Below are positions 1-6,329 of a stretch of 6,751 bases of DNA, in pieces. The stretch is from Candidatus Fermentithermobacillaceae bacterium (lineage in GTDB: Bacteria; Bacillota; Sulfobacillia; Fermentithermobacillales; Fermentithermobacillaceae). The DNA lies in NCBI GenBank assembly GCA_012842105.1, contig DUTL01000284.1, forward strand, positions 1-6,751, in the 5' to 3' direction. How positions within the stretch are numbered: the first letter of the stretch is position 1; every line of letters begins with the position of its first letter. The translations under genes and the position numbers were made by a program. The notes below the pieces were generated by a model. It did not search any database and had not been told where the DNA came from. It saw nothing but the letters and a program-made list of their open reading frames with translations.

Positions 1-337
1 CAAAGTCAGGGATCAAATCTACCGGCGAACCAAGGTACACAAATGCGACAGCCAGGTTAACTTTTGCCTTTGCCGGCACTCTTCCGTCCCTGAGCAGGCG
101 CAGAATCAAAACCACCAAATCCGGTAAGAGAAACAGGAGATCGCTTGCCCTTTGATATTTGGCAGGAATCTTTGATTCAAGCACCTCAGTTACTTTGTTG
201 CGATACCTGTCATATATCCTTCTTTCCTTGGTATTGCCTTCTGAGTTGCGTGTTTCCTCAAACTGCCTTGAGGGCCTTTCATTAACTGCAGGCTTAGCTA
301 CAGGCTCCTCACATACGGAACCGGGACTCTCCCTCAC
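1..337 (-). CDS. DUF1232 (YkvA-like) family protein, 3' end cut by window edge
   Basis: This minus-strand frame is open from a GTG at 337 to the left edge, giving 112 residues with no stop, so the C-terminus lies outside the window. An in-frame TGA lies two codons upstream. A GAGG-type ribosome binding site sits about 8 bases before the GTG, which supports this start. Residues 1-45 are polar and variable-looking. Residues 67-83 form a hydrophobic stretch (DLLFLLPDLVVLILRLL). Residues 84-112 carry the DUF1232 signature: RDGRVPAKAK, then a hydrophobic segment, then SPVDLIPDF at 104-112. Family members are small, often membrane-associated proteins of unknown function; none is claimed here. The gene points away from everything else in the window. 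Family assignment is confident from the SPxDLIPDF motif and the preceding lysine-rich turn. Confidence 0.85.
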   Translation of the reverse strand, partial: MRESPGSVCEEPVAKPAVNERPSRQFEETRNSEGNTKERRIYDRYRNKVTEVLESKIPAKYQRASDLLFLLPDLVVLILRLLRDGRVPAKAKVNLAVAFVYLGSPVDLIPDF

Positions 338-780
338 AGTTCACACCTCACAAATTTGACATACTCCCATGGTTAAAGCCACGGGATTCTATGTTCAAAC
401 AGAAACTGCCTTTGCACCAGCAGATCTGACGCTTCATGGCCCAATGGAAGATGTCCGCTCCATTAGCAAAGTAGAATAACAAAGGGCTAAACTGCCGCAA
501 CAGCTCTCGCATCGCACACAAAACCTAAGTGTTCTTAACCATTCCTATTGTATTGCATGTACGTCCCAATTCCTACCTCAATCCATAAAAGCAATTCCGC
601 CCCTCATCCTTGCGCTTATCCCAAGGTAAGGGGCGGCCGGCACTCTGGTAACGCAGGCGTTTAGTTCATACGGGCTTGGCTATCTATCCAACACCCAAAA
701 CACTCTATAAGCGTCAAATTTTCGGTAGGGTTGCAAATAGCAGCCAAAACCCAGAGGCGAAAAACGGTTCTTTGGAAAAC
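338..780. other. Gene-free stretch upstream of the DUF1232 gene and downstream of the FMN lipoprotein gene
   Basis: I see no coding region here. A plus-strand frame from 369 to 479 would give 36 residues, but it has no ribosome binding site and matches no family I know. The stretch should hold the promoter of the minus-strand DUF1232 gene, but I found no clear -35/-10 pair. Its one strong structural feature is the hairpin at 597-636, listed separately. Confidence 0.5.
597..636 (-). terminator. Long GC-rich hairpin, possible weak terminator of the FMN lipoprotein transcript
   Basis: Perfect 8-bp arms CCGCCCCT (597-604) and AGGGGCGG (629-636) enclose a second perfect pair, CCTTG (608-612) and CAAGG (622-626), with a 9-base loop. 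The hairpin lies about 145 bases beyond the stop of the minus-strand lipoprotein gene. Read on the minus strand it is followed by AATTGCTTTTATGG, only a poor T-run; on the plus strand no T-run follows. The stem is seen directly. The terminator role is inference, and it could equally be a dispersed palindromic repeat. Confidence 0.35.
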
Positions 781-1125
781 TCACTTCTTCTCAGCCTTTG
801 AAAGAGCCTCCTTTATTCCTTGAATGTACCCTTCGCTGGTTGCAGTTGCGCCCGACACAGAATCTACTTCAGCCTTCTGGGCTTTTACTACATCAGCAGA
901 AATCTTCTCTATAGCCGCACCCCCGATATCCGGCGATTCTGCATGCTCAACGGCTTCAACTTTAGAAATTTTGCCTTTGGATATGGTTACTTCTGCCTTG
1001 ATTGGGCCCCCATATCCTGTACCAGTGCCCGAAAATGTGCCGTCATTCCACTTTGAAGCTCTGCAACCTGAGCAAAACACAAGCAATAGCCCCACCAACA
1101 GAACAGCTGACATTGTCCTCTTCAC
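781..1125 (-). CDS. Small FMN-binding domain lipoprotein
   Basis: The product is 114 residues: a lipoprotein signal followed by one FMN_bind domain of the kind found in NqrC/RnfG and in extracellular flavoproteins of Firmicutes. The GTG at 1125 is chosen because GGGAGG lies 8 bases upstream; an upstream ATG at 1209 only adds residues read through that site. Residues 1-20 are a basic start plus a hydrophobic core ending in FCSGC, so Cys21 is the likely lipidation site. The domain runs from about residue 27 to 110, with a Gly-rich segment (GTFSGTGTGYGG, 29-40). The flavinylation motif is DSVSGATATS at 88-97, where Thr94 would be joined to FMN by an ApbE-type transferase. No apbE or membrane partner is in the window. 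The likely role is electron transfer on the outer face of the membrane. The domain call is firm; partner and substrate are unknown. Confidence 0.9.
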   Translation of the reverse strand: MKRTMSAVLLVGLLLVFCSGCRASKWNDGTFSGTGTGYGGPIKAEVTISKGKISKVEAVEHAESPDIGGAAIEKISADVVKAQKAEVDSVSGATATSEGYIQGIKEALSKAEKK

Positions 1126-1280
1126 TCGTAATACCTCCCAACTTTGCGACAGTATTTGCATGAAACACACGAATGATGTTGCACTAAGCAAGAAGGCCGG
1201 GACAGCCATGAAGTTCTCATGAAACTTGCTGCATGGAACCTACTCCATGGAACTGCAGAGAACCTGCTACGATCAGTTTT
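1126..1280. other. Upstream region of the FMN lipoprotein gene with CATG-type direct repeats
   Basis: CATG followed by A/G-rich bases recurs at 1207 (CATGAAG), 1218 (CATGAAAC), 1232 (CATGGAAC) and 1246 (CATGGAAC), at steps of 11, 14 and 14 bases. The last two copies are identical over 8 bases. The block lies 80-130 bases upstream of the minus-strand GTG at 1125, where an activator or operator site could sit. The repeats are seen; a regulatory role is inference. I found no convincing -35/-10 pair. Confidence 0.35.
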
Positions 1281-1281
1281 T

Positions 1282-1496
1282 CCAGTACGGATTAACTCAT
1301 ACTGGCCTATTTATGGTGATATTTCCAATGATCCCAAAAGTTTTGGTTAAATACTTCCGTATGATTTTTACATGGCTTTAAGTTCTCGAACACAATGGGC
1401 TCGCTCGTCCGCGGAGCCACTCCGGCGGATTTCAGGGTTCCGCGGAAGCAGACTGGCCTGGCTGGAAAACCAGTCCCGGTTACAGGAAATATCACC
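1282..1496. repeat. Cluster of palindromes enclosed by a 12-bp inverted repeat
   Basis: GGTGATATTTCC (1315-1326) is the exact reverse complement of GGAAATATCACC (1485-1496). Inside lie CCAAAAGTTTTGG (1334-1346, palindrome around a central G), a 10-bp stem with one G-T pair between CCGCGGAGCC (1409-1418) and GGTTCCGCGG (1436-1445), and GACTGG/CCAGTC (1451-1456 and 1470-1475) containing CTGG-AAAA-CCAG. Just outside, CCAGTA/TACTGG pair at 1282-1287 and 1300-1305. A minus-strand frame of 62 residues (1307-1495) spans almost the same interval but matches no family I recognise and has no clear ribosome binding site. The element could be a structured RNA or a small non-autonomous mobile element. No target-site duplication is visible. 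Confidence 0.5.
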
Positions 1497-1576
1497 GTCA
1501 GGTGACAAGTAGTAAGGGTAAACTTGCCTCTAATGGGTTTTTCACGTAAGAATAAGATAGGGCCAAAGCCTGCAGA

Positions 1577-1598
1577 GAGGGTTACATGAGGGTTACAT
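1577..1598 (+). repeat. 11-bp tandem duplication carrying a ribosome-binding-site-like sequence and ATG
   Basis: GAGGGTTACAT occurs twice back to back (1577-1587 and 1588-1598), each followed by G, so each copy provides GAGGG and an ATG. The first ATG (1586) opens the long frame that runs into the sirtuin. The second (1597) reads ATG-TAC-TGA, a minimal start-stop. Confidence 0.6.
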
Positions 1599-1602
1599 GT
1601 AC

Positions 1603-1700
1603 TGACTCATCAGATTCATCTGATCCTGCAGAGTCTGCTCGGTCAGACGAATCTTCAGACGCATCTGATAAATGTGATAAATCTATTGAATGTAAGAGTC
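1603..1700 (+). repeat. Low-complexity TCAGAY/TCTGAY tract encoding a Ser/Asp-rich stretch
   Basis: Degenerate copies of TCAGAY and TCTGAY fill this stretch, some forming small palindromes such as CAGATTCATCTG. In the frame continuous with the sirtuin it reads as a run rich in Ser, Asp and Glu, for example SDSSDPAESARSDESS. The tract is open on both strands. It is either coding (an acidic N-terminal extension of the sirtuin, starting at 1586) or a repetitive leader ahead of the gene. The stronger ribosome binding site at 1761 favours the leader. Confidence 0.45.
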
Positions 1701-1777
1701 TTATGAATTTTGCTGAGCCTGATGCACCGGGCGCTGCACAGCAACGACTAGTAACAAAGTGGGAGGAGAGAATCGCA

Positions 1778-2536
1778 GTGACATCTGCTGTTAAAGATCT
1801 GGCGCAAACACTCAAGCATGCAAAATACACCGTAGTGCTAACAGGGGCCGGAGTTTCAACTGAAAGCGGAATCCCTGACTTCAGGAGTTCAAGGGGATTA
1901 TGGAGGAATATGGACGCCGTAAGGCTTCTCAGCCTTGAAACGCTCTATTACCAACCGGAAGTGTTTTACACTAAAGGCCTGGAGCTTCTCGGCACCATGC
2001 GGGGCAAGAAGCCAAATGCAGCTCATAAGACCCTTGCATGGCTCGAACAAAGAACGCTGGTAGACACGGTCATCACCCAAAACATAGATGGGCTTCACAA
2101 CGAGTCCGGCTCAAACAGAGTATTGGAGATCCACGGCAACCTGCGGACTTCGAGCTGTCGTGATTGCCGAAGAGAAACTCCTTTTGAATTCCTGGCAGAC
2201 GCAGTCAAAGAAGGAATAGTTCCGCCAAAATGCAGGTGCGGCGGTATTGTAAGGCCTAACGTCGTGTTTTTTGGTGATCCTATGCCGCCTTGTTTTGATG
2301 AAGCTGTACAAGTAGCACAGAAAGCCGACTTTATGCTGGTTGTAGGCTCCAGCCTGCAGGTAGCTCCGGTAGCCCACCTTCCGTCCCTGGCCAAACAACT
2401 AGCTATCATTAACCTGGAGCCTACACCATACGATAGCGAAGCCTCAATCGTGATCCACGACAGAGCAGGAACAGTCCTTACAAGACTGTTAGAGTATATC
2501 AAGGCGCAAGACAATACCGGAATCAGCATGGGCTAA
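1778..2536 (+). CDS. Sir2-family NAD-dependent protein deacylase (sirtuin)
   Basis: The product is 252 residues from the GTG at 1778, the usual size of a bacterial sirtuin. GGGAGGAGAG lies just upstream, and the known fold begins almost at once. The same frame is open back to an ATG at 1586, adding a 64-residue acidic tail. NAD-binding motifs are GAGVSTESGIPDFR (23-36), TQNIDGLH (100-107) and GSSLQVAP (190-197). His119 in EIHGN is the catalytic base. Zinc ligands are Cys127/Cys130 (C-x2-C) and Cys152/Cys154 (C-x-C), then RPNVVFFGD (159-167). The Tyr/Arg pair typical of SIRT5-like desuccinylases is absent, so lysine deacetylation is more likely. It removes acyl groups from protein lysines, consuming NAD and releasing nicotinamide and O-acyl-ADP-ribose, in the cytoplasm. 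It is a lone gene converging on the hydrogenase operon. All key residues are present; substrates cannot be told. Confidence 0.93.
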   Translation: MTSAVKDLAQTLKHAKYTVVLTGAGVSTESGIPDFRSSRGLWRNMDAVRLLSLETLYYQPEVFYTKGLELLGTMRGKKPNAAHKTLAWLEQRTLVDTVITQNIDGLHNESGSNRVLEIHGNLRTSSCRDCRRETPFEFLADAVKEGIVPPKCRCGGIVRPNVVFFGDPMPPCFDEAVQVAQKADFMLVVGSSLQVAPVAHLPSLAKQLAIINLEPTPYDSEASIVIHDRAGTVLTRLLEYIKAQDNTGISMG

Positions 2537-2668
2537 GGTGCACACAGGCATCTTAGCCTGCTAGATACGCTTAGTCACCATTAGATAATAGTAGATATCG
2601 ATGAAGGCACTTGTGAGTATGCCGGCCTCTTAGACTATCAAAAACCATTAGATACTACTACATGCCGT
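2537..2668. other. Convergent intergenic region with TAGATA repeats and a weak stem
   Basis: This gap lies between the stops of the sirtuin (plus) and the hydrogenase large subunit (minus). GGCTAAG (2531-2537, overlapping the sirtuin stop) pairs with CTTAGCC (2552-2558), but no T-run follows, so it is a poor terminator. TAGATA occurs at 2562, 2582, 2592 and 2649. Two of these lie within an 11-base direct repeat, ACCATTAGATA (2577-2587 and 2644-2654). A bidirectional terminator would be expected here, and I do not see a clear one. Confidence 0.4.
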
Positions 2669-4164
2669 CTACAGAATGACTTGCCCAATTGAAGACAGTT
2701 CTCCGTTTTTCCGGGTTAACACGTGTGTACCACAAGACAGGCACGGGTCAAACGACCGGATGACCCTGCCTAACACTGTAAGAACATTGACGCGTCTGCT
2801 TACTCTGGTGCCCACAAGGGCGTTCTCTGCAGGGCCCATCTGGCCCTTACCGTCTTTTGGCGAGAAGTTCCACGTAGTCGGGGTGATTATGTTATACGAA
2901 ATAACCTCTTCATTTTCCATATCAACGCTGTGCAGCAAAGCTCCGCGCATGGCATCGGTCACGGCGGTAGCCTTGTTTTTCACCGGCTCGGGCTTCTGGA
3001 CGATTGGGGCCGGCCCGGTGCCAAGCATGGAAAGCCACTCTTTGACCAGATCTGCAATAAGCGAGGTTTCCAGGGTACGGGCATATATTCTGTCCATGGT
3101 GGACATACCGCCTTTATAAAAGCCATTCATAGACATCCTGGCCAGCGGCCCTGTTTCAAAGGGTTTCCCTGAATACCTAACCGCTTTGACCCACGAATAC
3201 CCGCCGGGCTTTTGAGGATCCGGGATTAACCTGGTCTGCTCATCTGTCATCCCGGCCTCCCCACCAACGGCTTGAGAACTCTGGTAATCGCGATAAGGAT
3301 AACCCAAATCCTCGTCGTCGAATTGCTCTCCCGGTACCCGAAACCAGGACCTGGTGACCGTCTCATCGATCTCGCTTGTGTCCACCAGGCTAGATCGGCC
3401 TTGGTCCAGCACACCTCCTTTCCACAGAAAGGCTTCGTTTTCGGGCCAAACCTGAATAGCCCGAAACTTATGAGGCGGGCAGGAGTTACGCCTATGGAAA
3501 AGTAATCCCTGTACACGCGCGCCAGAAGATCTGTATCAGGCACCATGCGATCTCTGACAAAACACCTGATGTTATCGATGAGGGCCATAGCCTGATTTAT
3601 CTTGTCTGCAGTAGGGGCCACGGCCACTCCGCCTTCAACGAAACTATGCTGGTGAGGGGCTTTCCCTCCAAACAGAGTCAGTATCTGGTGGCTCTCCTGA
3701 GCAGCTTTGATAGCTTCAAAGTAATGGCCTACAAGCGTTTCATTATCTCTCGGGTTCAGGCGCAAATCACTCAAATCCTGCCCCTGAAACAGAGGGCGAT
3801 CTGGCATTCTTACGAAATCGGGCATGCTGAACAGGTAGAAGTGACGTATATGATTCTGCAGGAAATCAGACGCGTACATTATGTTTCTAAGAAGCTGGCC
3901 ATTTTCGCTGATTTCATTGTCATAAAGATCATCCAGCAAATACGAAGCGCATGCACCGTGGGCCATTGAGCAGATGCCACAGACTCTTTGTGTCATGTAA
4001 ATTGCGTCCCTGATATGCCGGCCTTGCATTATCCACTCGAACCCTCTGAACAGCGTGCCTTTAACGTTGGCTTCCGCAACCACATCTTCTTCCATGGTTA
4101 CTTCCACTGAGAGCAGCCCGCTTAGCCGCGTAACCGGGCTGAACATCACAAATTTTCGGCTCAT
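2669..4164 (-). CDS. [NiFe] hydrogenase large (catalytic) subunit, interrupted by a single-base frameshift
   Basis: This subunit holds the NiFe site that splits or forms H2. The ATG at 4164 has GGAGG 8 bases upstream and overlaps the small-subunit stop by 4 bases (ATGA), so the two are translationally coupled. Frame 1 gives RVCGICSMAH at 60-69 (Cys62 and Cys65, nickel ligands) and Glu43 in FRGFE, the likely proton-relay residue. It stays convincing to about ISFGLFR, then runs on as unrelated sequence to a stop at 3247. A second frame takes over near 3451 with WPENEAFLWKGGVLDQGR and continues to the true end at 2669. It includes GGYSWVKAVRY, RGALLHS and DPCLSCGTH (2723-2749), the second Cys pair. 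Adding one C near 3451 (plus strand) joins the halves into about 498 residues, a normal length. A 17-residue tail follows the last His, so the protein is made as a precursor. It is a broken gene or a sequencing error; the family is certain. Confidence 0.93.
3446..3453 (-). other. Site of the frameshift in the hydrogenase large subunit
   Basis: On the coding strand the sequence reads TTC-AGG-TTT-GGC in the upstream frame, but the conserved downstream frame needs GTT-TGG-CCC-GAA. One extra G, giving TTC-AGG-GTT-TGG, restores F-R-V-W-P-E and joins both halves cleanly. The lost base therefore lies in a G run (C run on the plus strand). The exact base cannot be fixed from one sequence. Confidence 0.75.
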
Positions 4165-5111
4165 AGGTTAGTCCTCCTTTGGCTTTTCTGGGGCATCGGC
4201 ACAAAAAACGGGCTTGAACCATCAGGAAAATCCGGATTCGTACAGCCTATGCAGGGCGTATTTGCCTTCACGGGCCAGCTCACGTGGTTAACCCACAGAC
4301 GGTACGGGCAATCGGACCCTGTCTTCGGCCCTACACACCCCTGGGAAAACATGCATTCTATGTCGCCCAACTTCTCAGCGAATTCGTTTCTGTCAAAATA
4401 TGAACGCCGCTGGCAGTGCCGGTGCACTGTGAATTCGTAGAACATGGCAGGGCGGCCTACTTCATCCAACCGGGGCACCCCAAATAGCTGCAGGTGAGCT
4501 AGGGTGCCCACAAACCAATCAGGGTTTACGGGGCAGCCGCTTACCTTGATGACATCTCTTCTCACAATGTCGCTTACCGGCACGTTGCTGGCAACGTTAG
4601 GTTTTGCAGCTGAAGGACCACCGAAACTTGCACACGTACCTACAGCCACAACATACTTTGCGAGAGCGCCGAGCAGTGACACAACTTTCAAGGCGGTGAG
4701 AGGTTCATGCCCTGCATATGCAATAATGCTGTATAACCCATTGTCTCTTACAGGTATTGCGCCCTCTACCACGAGCACAAACTCGCCTGCGTACCCCTTG
4801 GCAGCGTTCTGCAGGGCCTCCAGTGCATCCAAACCTTGAGCTGCCATGAAAGTATTGCTGTACAGGAGGTCAATCATATCCTGGAAAACCCCGTCGAGAT
4901 ACGGATATGTAGTATTCATAAAGGAAATGTTGTTGTCTCCGCTATCATTGGTTTCAATCCAGATTACAGGGAGTTTTTCTTTGTGGGCACCCAAGCCCTG
5001 TGAATTCTCCGCACGCTTCAACTCTAATACGTCGAAGATTGCTCTTGACAATTGGTTACCCGGGCTGTGTTTAAGTTCAGTGCAGAGCCTTTCAAAGTCA
5101 CCTTGAAGCAA
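4161..5111 (-). CDS. [NiFe] hydrogenase small (electron-transfer) subunit with altered proximal-cluster site
   Basis: Passes electrons between the NiFe site and a partner through iron-sulfur clusters. The TTG at 5111 follows GGGAGGTG by about 10 bases. GTGs at 5132 and 5213 are alternatives; the longest form has 350 residues, used for numbering. Proximal ligands Cys194 (GTCASFGG) and Cys227 (SGCPVNPDW) are present, but the usual N-terminal C-x2-C is replaced by IETNDSGDNNIS at 86-97, with no Cys. Distal ligands are His264, Cys267, Cys287 and Cys293. Medial ligands are Cys302, Cys321 and Cys324, with Pro in WPVKANTPCIGC as in [3Fe-4S] sites. Overall it resembles group 1 uptake-type small subunits. 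No twin-arginine signal with a hydrophobic core and no C-terminal membrane helix are visible, so a soluble, perhaps cytoplasmic enzyme is inferred. It is first in the operon and overlaps the large subunit by 4 bases. Confidence 0.92.
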   Translation of the reverse strand: MLQGDFERLCTELKHSPGNQLSRAIFDVLELKRAENSQGLGAHKEKLPVIWIETNDSGDNNISFMNTTYPYLDGVFQDMIDLLYSNTFMAAQGLDALEALQNAAKGYAGEFVLVVEGAIPVRDNGLYSIIAYAGHEPLTALKVVSLLGALAKYVVAVGTCASFGGPSAAKPNVASNVPVSDIVRRDVIKVSGCPVNPDWFVGTLAHLQLFGVPRLDEVGRPAMFYEFTVHRHCQRRSYFDRNEFAEKLGDIECMFSQGCVGPKTGSDCPYRLWVNHVSWPVKANTPCIGCTNPDFPDGSSPFFVPMPQKSQRRTNL

Positions 5112-5405
5112 CTGCTTCCCCACCTCCCACACTGTAAAGCCTTTTTGTACTTGGGCCTGCCTGGCAGAACCTTCGGGGGCTCCCCGGAAACTGAGGCGAC
5201 GTGTGCAGGCCACAGGTTCCTGGCTTCATACAGCCACCCGTTCCTTGATTCATTACATGAACCTTCTAAGCATTGTATGAATAGACAGCATGGAATGAGC
5301 CGTAAAGGTTTCAATTAAGCCATGCTATCAATCTAGCAAGCCTCGCGGCAAAGATTAAGTCGAAATTGCGGTCGCACGCCTTCTGCCGGGAGGAGGGGAA
5401 ATACA
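5112..5405. other. Divergent leader region between the hydrogenase operon and its maturation protease
   Basis: The minus-strand hydrogenase operon and the plus-strand protease are read away from each other here, so both promoters are expected. The small-subunit frame stays open back to 5213 and the protease frame back to 5366, but neither upstream start has a good ribosome binding site. I found AT-rich candidates (TACAAT on the minus strand, TTGATT on the plus strand) but no pair with correct spacing and sequence, so no promoter is claimed. Confidence 0.45.
5388..5398 (+). promoter_or_regulatory. Strong ribosome binding site that sets the protease start
   Basis: GGGAGGAGGGG ends 7 bases before the ATG at 5406 (AGGAGG to ATG is 9 bases). 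Its strength argues that this ATG is the intended start, yet it reads ATG-GGG-ATA-TAA and stops at once. That is the main evidence for a missing G in the run at 5408-5411. Confidence 0.65.
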
Positions 5406-5899
5406 ATGGGGATATAAGGCATACAGTTTTGATTGCAGGTATAGGTAACCGGCTTATGGGCGATGACGGCCTTGGTGAATACGTGGTTTCCAGGCTGAAG
5501 TTTAGACCCTGGCCCGGCAATGTACGACTGGTCAATATGGCATGCTCTCCCCTGAATTTCTTGAATGAAATCCAACAAGCAGATACCCTGATCGTTGTGG
5601 ATGCGATTCGAGCAGGCACACAACCAGGGACAATCCACAGAATAACTCAGCCTGGCCCACTGAAGACCGGATCTGCCTCTGACAATGGGTTTGCTCGAAA
5701 TTCACATGGCTTCTCCATCCTGGATACAGTTGAATTGGCCAGGATACAAACAGGAAGGCCCTACCAGGTAATTATCTATGGTATTGAACCTTCAGACTGC
5801 AAGCCCGGGATAGGGCTGTCACCACCCGTAACAAATGCTTCCCATGCTTTGGAGCAACTGGTTTACCGGGACTGCTTGAGCAATTGGCAGTTTGCCTGA
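5406..5899 (+). CDS. Hydrogenase maturation endopeptidase (HycI/HybD/HyaD family), start region probably frameshifted
   Basis: This nickel-dependent protease clips the C-terminal tail of the large subunit after nickel insertion; the substrate here would be the 17-residue tail after DPCLSCGTH. The family frame is open from a TTG at 5366 to the stop at 5899. It carries GIGNRLMGDDGLG near the N-terminus (the first Asp is the usual nickel ligand, as in HycI), VVDAIRAG (second Asp ligand), NSHGFSILD (His ligand region) and YGIEP. The expected start, an ATG at 5406 after a strong ribosome binding site, is out of frame and hits TAA at once. One extra G in the run at 5408-5411 would give M-G-D-I-R-H-T-V-L-I-A-G-I-G-N, a normal start, and about 164 residues. 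Without it, only weak in-frame starts (TTG 5366 or 5429) are available. It is transcribed divergently from the hydrogenase. Family is confident; integrity is not. Confidence 0.9.
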
Positions 5900-6329
5900 T
5901 AGACCCCGGATACAATGCCCCGCTCGCACAGCTGTAGAACTGAACACAACACAGTTTTGACACTCAGGCAATCAAAAATTACATAGCGACGGTTTGGAAC
6001 ACGATGCCTCCACTGGACATCACTACATTGCTCTCGCCGGCCCACCAGGCCTGATGCCAGTGCAGAAAGTCATCTTTAACTGACAGAATAGTTTGCGTAC
6101 TGTTGTTTACATAACAATCGTTTGCCTGTTCAATCAATTATTTCCCAGCAAAGAAACCTTGAGTTATACCCGAAATTGCCAGGTTTCTATACCAATGGAT
6201 CGCCAAAGCAAAATTATGGTATGTTCTGGGAAGTTTGCCATATGCCGCCAAAGGAAAACGTCGTTATTCGTAGAATTATGTTGCTGACCAAAGAATCGGC
6301 CGAGTACTCAGCCGGCATCCACCTCTAGA
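5900..6329. other. Gene-free stretch ahead of a terminator
   Basis: I recognise no gene here. A plus-strand frame from TTG 6122 to TAG at 6328 reads 68 residues with a protein-like composition (for example LELYPKLPGFYTN) and ends just before the terminator. It has no ribosome binding site at any likely start, and I know no matching family. It may be the remnant of a gene, the trailer of the protease transcript, or a small RNA using the terminator at 6330. Confidence 0.35.

Noticed and set aside
159..359. Plus-strand frame of 66 residues
   Set aside because: It lies antisense to the DUF1232 gene, whose reading is supported by a family motif and a ribosome binding site.
369..479. Plus-strand frame of 36 residues starting at ATG 369
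   Set aside because: No ribosome binding site, no family resemblance, and a length expected by chance.
824..1222. Plus-strand frame of 132 residues
   Set aside because: It is the antisense shadow of the FMN-binding lipoprotein gene, which has a lipobox and an SGAT motif.
1307..1495. Minus-strand frame of 62 residues
   Set aside because: No convincing ribosome binding site and no recognised domain; the interval is better explained by the palindrome cluster, although a repeat-borne small gene is not excluded.
1577..1700. CRISPR-like array in the repetitive tract
   Set aside because: The units are about 6 bases, degenerate and contiguous, without regular repeats and spacers.
2095..2529. Minus-strand frame of 144 residues opposite the sirtuin
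   Set aside because: Antisense shadow; the plus strand carries every sirtuin motif in order.
3247..3440. C-terminal part of the first large-subunit frame as a real protein end
   Set aside because: Past about 3451 this frame loses all likeness to hydrogenases, while the other frame carries the conserved sequence, so it is out-of-frame read-through.
5024..5314. Minus-strand frame of 96 residues overlapping the start of the small subunit, considered as a missing Tat signal
   Set aside because: It contains no RRxFxK motif followed by a hydrophobic core, so it does not supply the absent export signal.
6122..6328. Plus-strand frame of 68 residues ending before the terminator
   Set aside because: Composition is protein-like, but no start has a ribosome binding site and no family is recognised, so it is noted only as a possible remnant.
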